From contig NZ_BSNQ01000009.1 in assembly GCF_030160075.1 (NCBI RefSeq), positions 430,295 to 494,294 on the forward strand: a DNA stretch of 64,000 bases, written 5' to 3'. Source of the DNA: Dyella lipolytica. Its GTDB lineage: Bacteria > Pseudomonadota > Gammaproteobacteria > Xanthomonadales > Rhodanobacteraceae. Each line of letters starts with the position of its first letter. Position 1 is the stretch's first letter. Shown here in pieces: positions 28,246 to 37,136 of this stretch. The position numbers and the translations under genes are program-made. The notes under the pieces are model-generated. The model ran no database searches. It was not told where the DNA came from and saw only the letters and a list, made by a program, of their open reading frames with translations.

Positions 28246-30552
28246 TCAGTGGCCGCTGCTCGAAGCAGCCGCAGGAGCCCTCGATGCACCGCCGGACTGG
28301 CCAGCACTGTTCTGCGTCGGCAACGGCGTCGCGCCAGCGACGGCAGCCATGGAAGCACTGTTGCCCTGCTTGCCGCCATAAGGCAACACTTCCGCCGCGA
28401 GTTTGGGATTGGCATTGATCAGTCCCACCGCATCGAACAGGATGTGCGCGGTTTCCTGCAGCTGCGGATCGGGTGCCTTCTTGGCATCCGCCTGTTCCTT
28501 GAGCTCGGTCTTCAAGCTGCGCTCGCTGGGATTGAGGCCGTCGTCGAGCTGGGCGTCGGCATCGGCTTGAGCGGAGTCGGCGCCATCGATGGCTTTGTGC
28601 CGTGCGCGGAAATCGGCCTGGAGCGCGTCCAGCTGCTTACGTTCCGTCTCGCGCTGAGCGAAGTTGAGCGAGATGGTGGTGCGGTCGCTGAGCTTCTTGT
28701 ACTGCGCGAGTTCGTCCAGCATCAGCTGCCATGCCGGCGACTTGGCACCGCGAGCATCGTGCAGCTGATCCAGCTGGGTCAGGTAAGCCTTCATATCGGC
28801 CACCGGCTTGTAATCGGCCGGTGCAATCTGCGTCCACGGCAGCGCGTTGTCGTAAGTCGACTCGCCGAAATCCTTCTCGTCACCATTGTTCGGGTACGAG
28901 ATATCGGGCGTGACGCCGCGCAGCTGAGTGGAGCCGCCGTTGATGCGGAAGAATTCCTGCACCGTCATCTTCAGCGCGCCGTAGTTGGGCTTGGTGGTGG
29001 GATCGGAAGCAAAGCGGTCGAGGTCGATCAGCGTCTGCACCGTGCCCTTGCCGAAGGTCGGCGTACCGATGACCAGACCGCGGCTGTAATCTTGAATCGC
29101 GGCGGAGAAGATCTCCGATGCCGACGCTGTGCCGCGGTTGACCAACACGGCCAGCGGACCGCTCCAGGCCATGCCCGGATCGTCGTCGCCCTGCACCTGT
29201 ACCTGACCGCGCGCATCGCGAACCTGCACCACCGGACCCTGGTCGATAAACAGGCCAGTGAGTTCATTGGCTTCGTACAGCGAGCCGCCGCCGTTGTTGC
29301 GCAGATCCATGACCACGCCCTGCACGCCTTCGGCCTTCAGTTCGCCGAGCAGCTTGGCCACGTCGCGGGTGGCGCTCTTGAAGTTCTTGTCACCTTCGCT
29401 GCGTGCACCGAAGTCGGAATAGAACATCGGCAGTTCGATCACGCCGATCTTGCGCGTGACGCCGCCATCCGTGACTTCGATAACTTTCTTCTTGGCCGCC
29501 TGTTCCTCGATAGCGACTTTCTGGCGCACCAGCGAGATCATCTCGTGCTTGCCGTCCTGACCCTGATCGGCCGGCACGATTTCCAGACGCACGGTGGTGT
29601 CCTTCTTGCCGCGGATCAGGTTGACCACGTCGTCCAGACGCCAGCCGACCACGTCCACGATAGGACCGGTCGCGCCCTGGCCGACGCCCAGCACCAGGTC
29701 GCCGACATGGACCTTGCCGGACTTGGAAGCAGGACCGGCAGGCACCAGCTCGCGGATCTGGGTGTAGTCGTCGCGCGCTTGCAGTACCGCGCCGATGCCT
29801 TCCAGCGACAACTTCATCTGAATATCGAAGTTCTCCGCTTCGCGCGGGCCGAGGTAATCGGTGTGCGGATCGGTGGAGTTGGCGTAAGCCGTCATGAAGG
29901 TCTGGAAAGCGTCTTCGCTGTCCAGCTGTTTCACGCGATCGATGTAGCCGGCGTAGCGCTTGTCGAGCGTCTTGCGGATCTCATCGTCGCTCTTGCCGGC
30001 CAGCTTCAGGCGCAACCAGTCGTTCATGGTGCGCTTGCGCCACAGGTCGTTCAGCTCAGCCTGGTCTTTCGGCCAGTCGGCATTCTTGCGATCGACGTTG
30101 TAGGTGTCATTGGTGTTGAAATCGAAACCTTGCTTCAACAAACCGCGCGCATAGTTCATGCGATCGATGGCGCGCAAGACGTACTGATTGAAGACATCGA
30201 ACGGCGCGGACAGATCCTTGTTCCAGATCGCGTTGCCGAACTTGTCTTTGTCTTGCGCGAACTTCGCCATGTCCTGCTGCGTGAAGAACACCTTCTCGCC
30301 GTCGAGCAGCTTGAAGTACAGCGTGTAGATCTTCTGCGACATCGCATCGTCGAGCGGTTGCGCGTCGTAGTGGAAACGGGTGAGCAGATGCGCCGAGATC
30401 AGCGCGGCATCGGCCTCGCTGGCGGTGGGCAGCAAGGGCAGCGTGGACTCCTTGCGCGGCTTGCTAGCACCGAGATCGGCCGCCGATTGTGCGGACGCCG
30501 TTACGGTGACGCTGAGGGCCATCAACAGGGCGAGCAGGGGACGAAAGGTCAT
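28246..30552 (-). CDS. prc: Carboxy-terminal (tail-specific) protease Prc/Tsp
   Basis: The product has 768 residues from the ATG at 30552, opening a signal peptide (MTFRPLLALLMALSVTVTASA). The frame upstream overlaps lipA and is not used. This S41A protease cleaves envelope proteins and peptidoglycan enzymes after recognising their C-termini. The order is an N-terminal helical domain, a PDZ domain (GIGAVLQARDDYTQIRELV..GKVHVGDLVLGVGQG) and the protease core. The core carries LRNNGGGSLYEA and the Ser/Lys dyad region RGTASASEIFSAAIQD and GTPTFGKGTVQ. A long DUF3340-like C-terminal part follows. The last 40 residues are Ala/Ser/Gly-rich. It is the last gene of the elongasome-lipoate cluster, 10 bp after lipA. 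Confidence 0.92.
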   Translation of the reverse strand: MTFRPLLALLMALSVTVTASAQSAADLGASKPRKESTLPLLPTASEADAALISAHLLTRFHYDAQPLDDAMSQKIYTLYFKLLDGEKVFFTQQDMAKFAQDKDKFGNAIWNKDLSAPFDVFNQYVLRAIDRMNYARGLLKQGFDFNTNDTYNVDRKNADWPKDQAELNDLWRKRTMNDWLRLKLAGKSDDEIRKTLDKRYAGYIDRVKQLDSEDAFQTFMTAYANSTDPHTDYLGPREAENFDIQMKLSLEGIGAVLQARDDYTQIRELVPAGPASKSGKVHVGDLVLGVGQGATGPIVDVVGWRLDDVVNLIRGKKDTTVRLEIVPADQGQDGKHEMISLVRQKVAIEEQAAKKKVIEVTDGGVTRKIGVIELPMFYSDFGARSEGDKNFKSATRDVAKLLGELKAEGVQGVVMDLRNNGGGSLYEANELTGLFIDQGPVVQVRDARGQVQVQGDDDPGMAWSGPLAVLVNRGTASASEIFSAAIQDYSRGLVIGTPTFGKGTVQTLIDLDRFASDPTTKPNYGALKMTVQEFFRINGGSTQLRGVTPDISYPNNGDEKDFGESTYDNALPWTQIAPADYKPVADMKAYLTQLDQLHDARGAKSPAWQLMLDELAQYKKLSDRTTISLNFAQRETERKQLDALQADFRARHKAIDGADSAQADADAQLDDGLNPSERSLKTELKEQADAKKAPDPQLQETAHILFDAVGLINANPKLAAEVLPYGGKQGNSASMAAVAGATPLPTQNSAGQSGGASRAPAAASSSGH

Positions 30553-30562
30553 GGAGTTCTCT

Positions 30563-31573
30563 TCAGGCTTGCTCGGTAACGCCAGCTGCGTGAGCTTGCT
30601 GGTCGGCGTGGTAGGAGGAGCGCACAAGCGGGCCGGAGGCGACATGGTGGAAACCCATGGCTTCGCCGGCTTCGCGTAGCGATTCGAATTCGTCGGGCGT
30701 CCAGTAGCGAACCACCGGATGATGATGCGGCGTGGGTTGCAGGTACTGCCCGATGGTGATCATCTCGACGTCATGCGCGCGCAGATCGCGCATGGTCTCG
30801 ATCACCTGTTCGTACGTTTCACCCAGGCCCAGCATGATGCCGGACTTGGTGGGGACGTCCGGATGCTGCGCCTTGAAGCGCTTGAGCAGATCGAGCGACC
30901 ACTGGTAATCGGCGCCCGGTCGCACTTCGCGATACAGATGCGGCACGGTTTCCAGATTGTGGTTGAACACGTCCGGCGGAAAATCCTTGAGCACTTCCAG
31001 CGCGCGTTCCATGCGTCCCTTGCCGCGGAAATCCGGCGTGAGGATTTCGATGCGGATCGTCGGGCTGGCATGACGCACGGCGCGGATGCATGCGGCGAAA
31101 TGTTCGGCGCCGCCGTCGCGCAGATCGTCGCGATCGACGGAGGTGATCACCACGTACTTCAGGCGCATGTCGCGAATGGTTTCGGCCAGACGCGCCGGCT
31201 CCAACGGATCGGGTGCGGCGGGACGACCATGTGCGACATCGCAGAACGAGCAGCGGCGTGTGCACACTTCACCGAGAATCATGAAGGTGGCCGTGCCCTT
31301 GCTGAAGCACTCATGGATGTTCGGGCAAGATGCTTCCTCGCACACCGTGACCAGCGCGTTCTCGCGCAGACGCGCTTTCAGCTGCTGCACAGCATTGCCT
31401 TGCGGCAAACGCACGCGGATCCAGCTCGGTTTGCGCAGCGTCGGCACGGCGGTATCGAAGCCCGCGCGGTTGAGCGCGATCTTGTCGTTGCCCACCTGCT
31501 TCTCGACAACCGACGTACTGTTGACGACGCTGATCGGAATGGTTTTCGCGGAGGAAGCGGAGGTATCGCTCAT
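30563..31573 (-). CDS. lipA: Lipoyl synthase
   Basis: The product has 336 residues from the ATG at 31573. It is a radical SAM enzyme that inserts two sulfurs into octanoyl groups on lipoyl domains. The auxiliary cluster ligands are in [15 protein letters not shown] and the radical SAM cluster ligands in [13 protein letters not shown]. Further family blocks are [43 protein letters not shown] and the C-terminal [15 protein letters not shown]. It lies 8 bp after lipB and upstream of prc, as in many gammaproteobacteria. A longer frame beginning at 31750 would overlap lipB and is rejected. Confidence 0.96.
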   Translation of the reverse strand: MSDTSASSAKTIPISVVNSTSVVEKQVGNDKIALNRAGFDTAVPTLRKPSWIRVRLPQGNAVQQLKARLRENALVTVCEEASCPNIHECFSKGTATFMILGEVCTRRCSFCDVAHGRPAAPDPLEPARLAETIRDMRLKYVVITSVDRDDLRDGGAEHFAACIRAVRHASPTIRIEILTPDFRGKGRMERALEVLKDFPPDVFNHNLETVPHLYREVRPGADYQWSLDLLKRFKAQHPDVPTKSGIMLGLGETYEQVIETMRDLRAHDVEMITIGQYLQPTPHHHPVVRYWTPDEFESLREAGEAMGFHHVASGPLVRSSYHADQQAHAAGVTEQA

Positions 31574-31581
31574 GAAGTAGG

Positions 31582-32250
31582 TCAGACCGCCGCGCGAGCG
31601 GGGAGTTCGGGAATAAGGGGGGCAGCCGGTTCGGCATCGAATCCGAACTGCCGGCAAAGCTCGCCGATCAGCACATCTTCGACGTCCGCCAGCCGCGACG
31701 GACCGCCCAAGTCTAGCACCTGCGTGACCGCCAGACCCTTGTAACCGCAAGGATTAATGCGGTGGAACGGTTCCAGGTTCATGTTTACGTTAAAGGCTAG
31801 TCCGTGGAAGCTGCAGCCCCGCCGGACCCGTAGCCCCAAGGCGGCGACCTTGGCATCCGCCACGTAGACACCCGGAGCGCCTTCTCGGCGCACCGCTTCG
31901 ATATTCCACTGTGCCAGGGTGTCGATGATGGCCTGTTCGATCCGGTTCACCAGTTCGCGTACCCCTACCCCGGCGCGGCGCAGGTCGATTAACGGATAGG
32001 CAACGATCTGTCCGGGCCCGTGATAGGTGACCTGGCCGCCGCGGTCCACGGGCACTACCGGAATCTCGCCGGGCGCCAGCACATGCTCCATCTTGCCGGC
32101 CTGTCCCAGGGTGAATACCGGGTCGTGTTCAAGCACCCAGAGTTCGTCGGTGGTCGCGGCGGTGCGGTTGTCGGTAAAGGCGCTCATCGCCTGCCAGACC
32201 GGCTCGTAGGGCTGCCGGCCCAGGCGGCGGATTTTCAGCGGTTGGGACAT
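31582..32250 (-). CDS. lipB: Octanoyl-[ACP]:protein N-octanoyltransferase
   Basis: The product has 222 residues from the ATG at 32250 ([18 protein letters not shown]). It transfers octanoate from acyl carrier protein to lipoate-dependent enzymes, providing the substrate for LipA. Signatures are [33 protein letters not shown], the lysine in [24 protein letters not shown], and the catalytic Cys in [14 protein letters not shown]. It is part of the ybeD-lipB-lipA run, with 121 bp separating it from ybeD. Confidence 0.95.
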   Translation of the reverse strand: MSQPLKIRRLGRQPYEPVWQAMSAFTDNRTAATTDELWVLEHDPVFTLGQAGKMEHVLAPGEIPVVPVDRGGQVTYHGPGQIVAYPLIDLRRAGVGVRELVNRIEQAIIDTLAQWNIEAVRREGAPGVYVADAKVAALGLRVRRGCSFHGLAFNVNMNLEPFHRINPCGYKGLAVTQVLDLGGPSRLADVEDVLIGELCRQFGFDAEPAAPLIPELPARAAV

Positions 32251-32371
32251 GGATCGCGGGCCTGCATGGGGATAGGGCCAAATCTGTGGCCAGGGCCGAG
32301 CGCTTGCAAGTGGAAGAAGTCGCGGGTGCCGCCGACCGGACAACCATCCCTGGATGCCCGGAATGATGGAC

Positions 32372-32662
32372 TTAGAGCGTGAAGCGGATGTCGGGGTCGG
32401 CACGCAGCGCGGCGTGCGCGGCGTCGTATTGCTCGCGCGTCTCGCAGCGGAAGCTGACGGTGACCGAGAGGAAGTTGCCTTCGCGCGAATGCTTGTGCCG
32501 CACGGTCTCGTGCAGCACATGTAAGCCGACGCCTTCGAGGATCTGCGGTACGCGGGCCTTCAGATCCGCGTTGGCGTTACCCATCGCGGTGATCTCGAAT
32601 TCGCCCGGAAACTGGAAACCCTGGCCTTCCTGTTGCGGCTTGATCTCGCCCAGGTCTTTCAT
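32372..32662 (-). CDS. ybeD: DUF493 family protein YbeD
   Basis: The product has 96 residues, the usual length. The family pattern is visible: [28 protein letters not shown] early, then [28 protein letters not shown]. It has an ACT-like alpha/beta fold proposed to be regulatory; it is linked to lipoate metabolism only by its conserved place between dacA and lipB, as here. The ATG is at 32662. Confidence 0.9.
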   Translation of the reverse strand: MKDLGEIKPQQEGQGFQFPGEFEITAMGNANADLKARVPQILEGVGLHVLHETVRHKHSREGNFLSVTVSFRCETREQYDAAHAALRADPDIRFTL

Positions 32663-32697
32663 CGGCCTTCTCCGTTCACTTCAATCAATGGCGTTCG

Positions 32698-33924
32698 TCA
32701 CTTTTTACCGCTGCCGTGGAACCACAGCAGGATGCTGTCCCATAGACGCTTGAAGAAACCGCCCTCGGGTGCATCGTTCAGAGCGACAAGCGGCACGTCC
32801 TCGATCGGCTGACCGTCCTCGGTGACATGCAGCGTGCCGACTTGCTGGCCCTTCTTGTATGGCGCAACCAGCGTGGACGGAATGTCCATGGTCGCCTTCA
32901 GCTTGTCGTAGTCACCAGTCTTGACGGTGACCAGCACATCTTCGGCCACGCCGAGCGGCAACTGGTCGTCCTGACCCTTCCACAGGCGCGGCGAAGCCTG
33001 CGCCTTGCCAGCCTCGTAGAGCTTGTGGGTTTCGAAGAAACGGAAGCCGTAGTTGAGCAGCGCCATCGCCGAATCGGCGCGCGCTTTCTCGCTGCTGGCG
33101 CCCATCACGATGGCGATCATGCGCTGGTCACCGCGCTTGGCCGACGCATCGAGACAAAAGCCGGCTTCGGCGGTATGGCCGGTCTTGACGCCGTCCACGC
33201 TCGGATCGCGCCACAGCAGCGTGTTGCGGTTGCCCTGCTTGATACCGTTCCACTCGAACTCCTTGATTGCGGAGATCGCGTAGTCTTCCGGATAGTCGTG
33301 AATCAGTGCACGCGTCATGATCGCGACATCATGTGCCGTGGTGTAGTGATTGTCGGCCGGATAGCCCGAGGCATTGACGAAGTGGCTGTTCACCATCCCC
33401 AGCTGCTTGGCATACGCGTTCATCAGGCTGGCGAACGTGTCTTCGGAGCCAGCGGTATGTTCGGCCAGCGCAATAGCGGAATCGTTGCCGGACTGGATGA
33501 TCATGCCGTACAGCAGATCTTTCAGCGGCACCTGACTATTGAGCTTGAGGAAGCTGGTGGAGCCGTCTGTGCCTGCACCGCCCGCACGCCACGCATGTTC
33601 GCTGATGTTGACCTGGTCGGTGAGGTGGATCTTGCCCGCTGCAACCTGCGCCGAGATCACGTAGTCGGTCATCACCTTGGTGATCGAGGCCGGCACCACG
33701 CGCTGATCCGGATTCTTCGAAGCGAGCACCTGGCCGGTGGCGTAATCCATCAGCACCCAGGCCGTGGCGTCTACATCCGGCGGCGGCGGCACCGGCACCT
33801 GCACGGCCGCCGGGGCGGGCACGCTCGGAACCGGCTTGGGCGGGGTCTGCTGGGCGACAGCGCTAACGCCGAACACCAGGGCGGCGACGGCAAGAATGTG
33901 CAGGGGGCGGCGGAACAGGTTCAT
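32698..33924 (-). CDS. dacA: D-alanyl-D-alanine carboxypeptidase (PBP5/6-type)
   Basis: The product has 408 residues from the ATG at 33924. The signal peptide is MNLFRRPLHILAVAALVFGVSAVA-Q, followed by a Pro-rich linker not present in E. coli PBP5. It trims the fifth residue of peptidoglycan stem peptides. Active-site motifs are SITK (S80, K83), SGND (GMIIQSGNDSAIALAEHTAG) and KTGHT (GVKTGHTAEAGFC). A PBP5 C-terminal beta domain follows, and the end (FKRLWDSILLWFHGSGKK) is the amphipathic membrane anchor. It sits between rlpA and ybeD, as in E. coli. Confidence 0.94.
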   Translation of the reverse strand: MNLFRRPLHILAVAALVFGVSAVAQQTPPKPVPSVPAPAAVQVPVPPPPDVDATAWVLMDYATGQVLASKNPDQRVVPASITKVMTDYVISAQVAAGKIHLTDQVNISEHAWRAGGAGTDGSTSFLKLNSQVPLKDLLYGMIIQSGNDSAIALAEHTAGSEDTFASLMNAYAKQLGMVNSHFVNASGYPADNHYTTAHDVAIMTRALIHDYPEDYAISAIKEFEWNGIKQGNRNTLLWRDPSVDGVKTGHTAEAGFCLDASAKRGDQRMIAIVMGASSEKARADSAMALLNYGFRFFETHKLYEAGKAQASPRLWKGQDDQLPLGVAEDVLVTVKTGDYDKLKATMDIPSTLVAPYKKGQQVGTLHVTEDGQPIEDVPLVALNDAPEGGFFKRLWDSILLWFHGSGKK

Positions 33925-33987
33925 CGTCGGCTTACATCCAATTTGCTGAATCATCGGCGCGCAAGGCACCACTACTTTGGAAAACGC

Positions 33988-34920
33988 TCAGTCTACCGCG
34001 ACCTGTGGGTGCGGCAGGCCCATTTGTTCGATCTGAGAGGTCACCCGATCGGCGCTGTCCACGTCGGCCAGGGGGCCCACTCGCACGCGGTGCACGAGAC
34101 GGCCGCCAATGGTCGCATCTACGACCTGCACCGGAGCGAAATTCGCCACGCGCAATTGTGCCGCGACGTGTTCGGCGTTGGCCTGGTCGGCGAAGGCACC
34201 CACCTGCAAATAGATGCCTGGGGGTCGTGCGGACGGGGCCGAAACCACCACCGGCGGCGGGGGCTCCTGCGCGGGCGAGGACGGATCGATGCCCTGCACT
34301 TCCACCAAACCGGTGCCCTTGGGCCACACGCCGATCTTTACGGCGGCGGCGTAGGACAGATCGATCACGCGGTTTTCGTGAAAGGGGCCGCGGTCGTTGA
34401 TGCGCACGATCACACTCTTGCCGTTCTCCAGATTGATCACCCGCGCATAACTGGGCAGCGGCAGCACCTTGCTCGCGGCGGTGAATTTGTACATGTCGTA
34501 GTCCTCGAGATTCGAGGTTTTGTAACCATGGAACTTGCTGCCGTAGAACGAGGCGATGCCGCGCTCGTCATAGCCGCGTGCCGAAGGCAGCACGCTGTAG
34601 CTGCGACCCAAGACGGTGTACGGCGATTTGTTGCCGTAAAGCGAACGCGCTTCGACTTGGGGCACGGGCTCGGGCAGATGGCTCACGTCAGGCGGTGGCC
34701 CGTCGGGAACGCTGTCGTCACTGCTGCGGTAACGGCTGCTTTGCGGCTGATTGGTGTCGTCGTAAGTGCCGCCGCTACTGGATCCAGTTGAACTGCTCCC
34801 ACGCGAAGAAGAAGCAGGCGACGACGAGTGCGACGACGACCGCGTGCTGCGGTGGCCGCCACAGCCAACTAGCACCAACGCAGTTGCGAGCAGCCACGAC
34901 AGGCGCCAAGCCATCCTCAT
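33988..34920 (-). CDS. rlpA: Septal ring lytic transglycosylase / rare lipoprotein A
   Basis: The product has 310 residues. It is a lipoprotein (LVGC-G lipobox at about residue 20) followed by a Ser-rich linker. The double-psi beta-barrel domain is at residues about 105-200 (RGIASFYGSKFHGYKTSNLE..ITVRINDRGPFHENRVIDLSYAAA, with variants). A C-terminal SPOR domain (GIYLQVGAFADQANAEHVAAQL..RVGPLADVDSADRV) binds denuded glycan at the septum. In P. aeruginosa, RlpA cleaves glycan lacking stem peptides. It overlaps mltB by 4 bp (ATGA), so the two are coupled. Confidence 0.94.
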   Translation of the reverse strand: MRMAWRLSWLLATALVLVGCGGHRSTRSSSHSSSPASSSRGSSSTGSSSGGTYDDTNQPQSSRYRSSDDSVPDGPPPDVSHLPEPVPQVEARSLYGNKSPYTVLGRSYSVLPSARGYDERGIASFYGSKFHGYKTSNLEDYDMYKFTAASKVLPLPSYARVINLENGKSVIVRINDRGPFHENRVIDLSYAAAVKIGVWPKGTGLVEVQGIDPSSPAQEPPPPVVVSAPSARPPGIYLQVGAFADQANAEHVAAQLRVANFAPVQVVDATIGGRLVHRVRVGPLADVDSADRVTSQIEQMGLPHPQVAVD

Positions 34921-35954
34921 TGGGCAGCGCTCTCCGGCTGGTTCACCCCTTCGGCGATCGCCTGTGCCAGCTGGTTCACCGCCATCGCGTACATCGGGCT
35001 ACGGTTGTAGCGGGTGATCACGTAGAAGTTCTGGAAGGTGAACCAGTATTCCGAGCCTTGAGCCCCCTGCAAGATTTGCAGGCTGCTCGACTCGCCCGGA
35101 TTGAGATGCTGCAGCGGTGCGTAGCCCCAGGCTTCGAGTTGCTCCACCGGCCACTGCGGCGTGGAATCCTTCACCGTCAGCGCCTTCGCTGCCGCATCGG
35201 GTTGCGCACGTGCGGCCACCGGACCACCGGTAACCCAACCGTGCTTGGTGAAATAGTTGGCCACGCTCGCGACGATATCGGGCAGCGAATTCTGCAGGTC
35301 GATACGCCCGTCGCCATCCTCATCCACCGCGAAGTCGCGGATGCTGCCCGGCATGAACTGGCCCCAGCCCTGCGCGCCGGCGTAGGAACCGGTCAGCGTG
35401 TCGATCGGACCGGCGAGATGATTGTCCGGCAGCTCCAGCAGCGTCTTTAGTTCACCGCGGAAAAAAGTGGCGCGCGGCGGGTAATACAGACCCAGCGTTA
35501 CCAGCGCATCGAGCACTTTGTAGCTGCCGGTATTACGGCCGTAGAACGTTTCCACACCGAGGATCGCCACGATGTATTCCGGCGCTACACCGTATTGCGC
35601 GCCGATCTTTTCCAGCAAAGCGCGATGCTGGCGATAGAACGCAATGCCGGCATCGATGCGCGCCGGAGTAAGAAAAATTCCCCGATACTCGCTCCACGGT
35701 TTCGCTTCCGCCGGACGGCTGATCGCATCGAGGATGCTCTGCTGCCTTCTCGCGCCATCGAGCAGCGCGTTGAGCGCGGCGGGATCCTTGCCCGTATCCT
35801 GCGCCACTTCGCGCACGAGTTGCGCTTGTCCTGGATGCTCCGCCCAAGCAGGAACCGCGGTCATCATCGATAACGCGAGAAGCATCTGCAAGGGACGAAA
35901 ACGGTTCGGCCCTAGGGCCGGCTGCGGGATGGATTTCGCTGTCGTGATCGGCAT
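34917..35954 (-). CDS. mltB: Membrane-bound lytic murein transglycosylase B
   Basis: The product has 345 residues from the ATG at 35954; an ATG at 35885, directly at the hydrophobic core MLLALSMMTAVPAWA, is an alternative. It cleaves the glycan strand of peptidoglycan to anhydromuropeptides. Catalytic Glu lies in VAILGVETFYGRNTG, and YAGAQGWGQFMPGSIRDFAVDEDGDGRIDL is the family signature with a Ca-binding-like loop. No lipobox is seen, so it is probably soluble in the periplasm or held by an uncleaved signal. It is located between rodA and rlpA in the elongasome cluster. Confidence 0.93.
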   Translation of the reverse strand: MPITTAKSIPQPALGPNRFRPLQMLLALSMMTAVPAWAEHPGQAQLVREVAQDTGKDPAALNALLDGARRQQSILDAISRPAEAKPWSEYRGIFLTPARIDAGIAFYRQHRALLEKIGAQYGVAPEYIVAILGVETFYGRNTGSYKVLDALVTLGLYYPPRATFFRGELKTLLELPDNHLAGPIDTLTGSYAGAQGWGQFMPGSIRDFAVDEDGDGRIDLQNSLPDIVASVANYFTKHGWVTGGPVAARAQPDAAAKALTVKDSTPQWPVEQLEAWGYAPLQHLNPGESSSLQILQGAQGSEYWFTFQNFYVITRYNRSPMYAMAVNQLAQAIAEGVNQPESAAQ

Positions 35955-36020
35955 TGCGTAAAGCGTAACATGCAATGCGGCGCAATCTCTGACACACCGC
36001 TGGCGCGATGCGGACCGAGC

Positions 36021-37136
36021 TTAATCGTGCACCTTGCGATTGGCATGAATCGACATCAGCACGCCGAAACCCACCAGCAGCGAAACCGCAGACGTGCCGC
36101 CGTAACTGATCATCGGCATCGGCACGCCGACCACGGGCAACAGTCCCGCCACCATGCCGCCGTTGACGAACACGTAGACGAAGAAGCTCATGCCGATCGC
36201 ACCAGCCAGCAGGCGCGAATAGGTATCGCGCGCCTCCATCGCAATCCACAGGCAGCGCCCGATGATGAAGGCATACAGCACCAGCAGCGCGCACACGCCG
36301 ACCAACCCGAATTCTTCGGAGAACACGGCGAAGATAAAGTCGGTGGTGTGCTCCGGCAGGAAGTCCAGCCGCGACTGCGTGCCCTGCTCGAAGCCCTTGC
36401 CGAACACGCCACCCGAGCCGACCGCGATCTGCGACTGGATGATGTGCCAGCCGTTGCCCAGTGGATCGGACTCCGGGTTCAGCATGGTCAGAATGCGGTC
36501 GCGCTGGTACTGATGCATGAAATGCCAAGCGACCGGAATCATCCCGCCCACGGCCGCAAGCAACATACCGATGCGCCACCACGCCATGCCGGACAGGAAC
36601 AAGGCAAACGCGCCGGCCGCCGACACCAGCAAGGCGGTGCCGAGATCGGGCTGTTTGGCGATCAGTCCCGCGGGTATGGCGATGAGTGCGCCAACTACCG
36701 CGATATCCTTCCAGCCCGGCGGCAACTGTCGAGGATGCAGATACCAGGCCACCATCATCGGCATGGTCAGCTTCATCAGCTCCGACGGCTGGAAGCGCAT
36801 GATGCCCAGATTGAGCCAACGATCGGCACCGCGACCCTCGCCCAACACCGCCACCACCACCAGCAACATCGTGCTGCCGATATAGAGCCACGGGGTCCAG
36901 TTGCGAAATACCGAAGGCGGGACGCGCGACATCAGCAGGATCAACGCGCCACCGAGTGCGAATCGAGCCGCTTGTCCGATGACGAGCGAAAGGTTGCGGT
37001 CGCCGGCGCTATACAGCGTCATCAGCCCTGCACAACACAACGCCAACAAGGCGACGGCCAGCGGCAGATCGACGCGGGGACGCGTCAGTATCCGCCGCAG
37101 GAAGCGATAGAACCGGGTGCGCACGGTATCGATCAT
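36021..37136 (-). CDS. rodA: Rod-shape SEDS glycosyltransferase RodA
   Basis: The product has 371 residues with ten hydrophobic segments. It polymerises lipid II during lateral wall growth in complex with PBP2. Family blocks are GADRWLNLGIMRFQPSELMKL (containing the conserved region near the catalytic Asp), KQPDLGTALLV, GNGWHIIQSQIAVGSGGVFGKGFEQGTQSRLDFLPEHTTDFIFAV and PMPMISYGGTSAVS. It overlaps mrdA by 4 bp (ATGA at 37133-37136), so polymerase and transpeptidase are translationally coupled. Confidence 0.96.
   Translation of the reverse strand: MIDTVRTRFYRFLRRILTRPRVDLPLAVALLALCCAGLMTLYSAGDRNLSLVIGQAARFALGGALILLMSRVPPSVFRNWTPWLYIGSTMLLVVVAVLGEGRGADRWLNLGIMRFQPSELMKLTMPMMVAWYLHPRQLPPGWKDIAVVGALIAIPAGLIAKQPDLGTALLVSAAGAFALFLSGMAWWRIGMLLAAVGGMIPVAWHFMHQYQRDRILTMLNPESDPLGNGWHIIQSQIAVGSGGVFGKGFEQGTQSRLDFLPEHTTDFIFAVFSEEFGLVGVCALLVLYAFIIGRCLWIAMEARDTYSRLLAGAIGMSFFVYVFVNGGMVAGLLPVVGVPMPMISYGGTSAVSLLVGFGVLMSIHANRKVHD

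Noticed and set aside
28249-30579. 776-codon open frame opposite prc
   Set aside because: Antisense shadow of a clear S41 protease gene; its translation is rich in His/Arg/Gln low-complexity and shows no family signal.
32827-34791. 654-codon frame opposite dacA and rlpA
   Set aside because: It spans two well-supported opposite-strand genes and their gap; no domain pattern.
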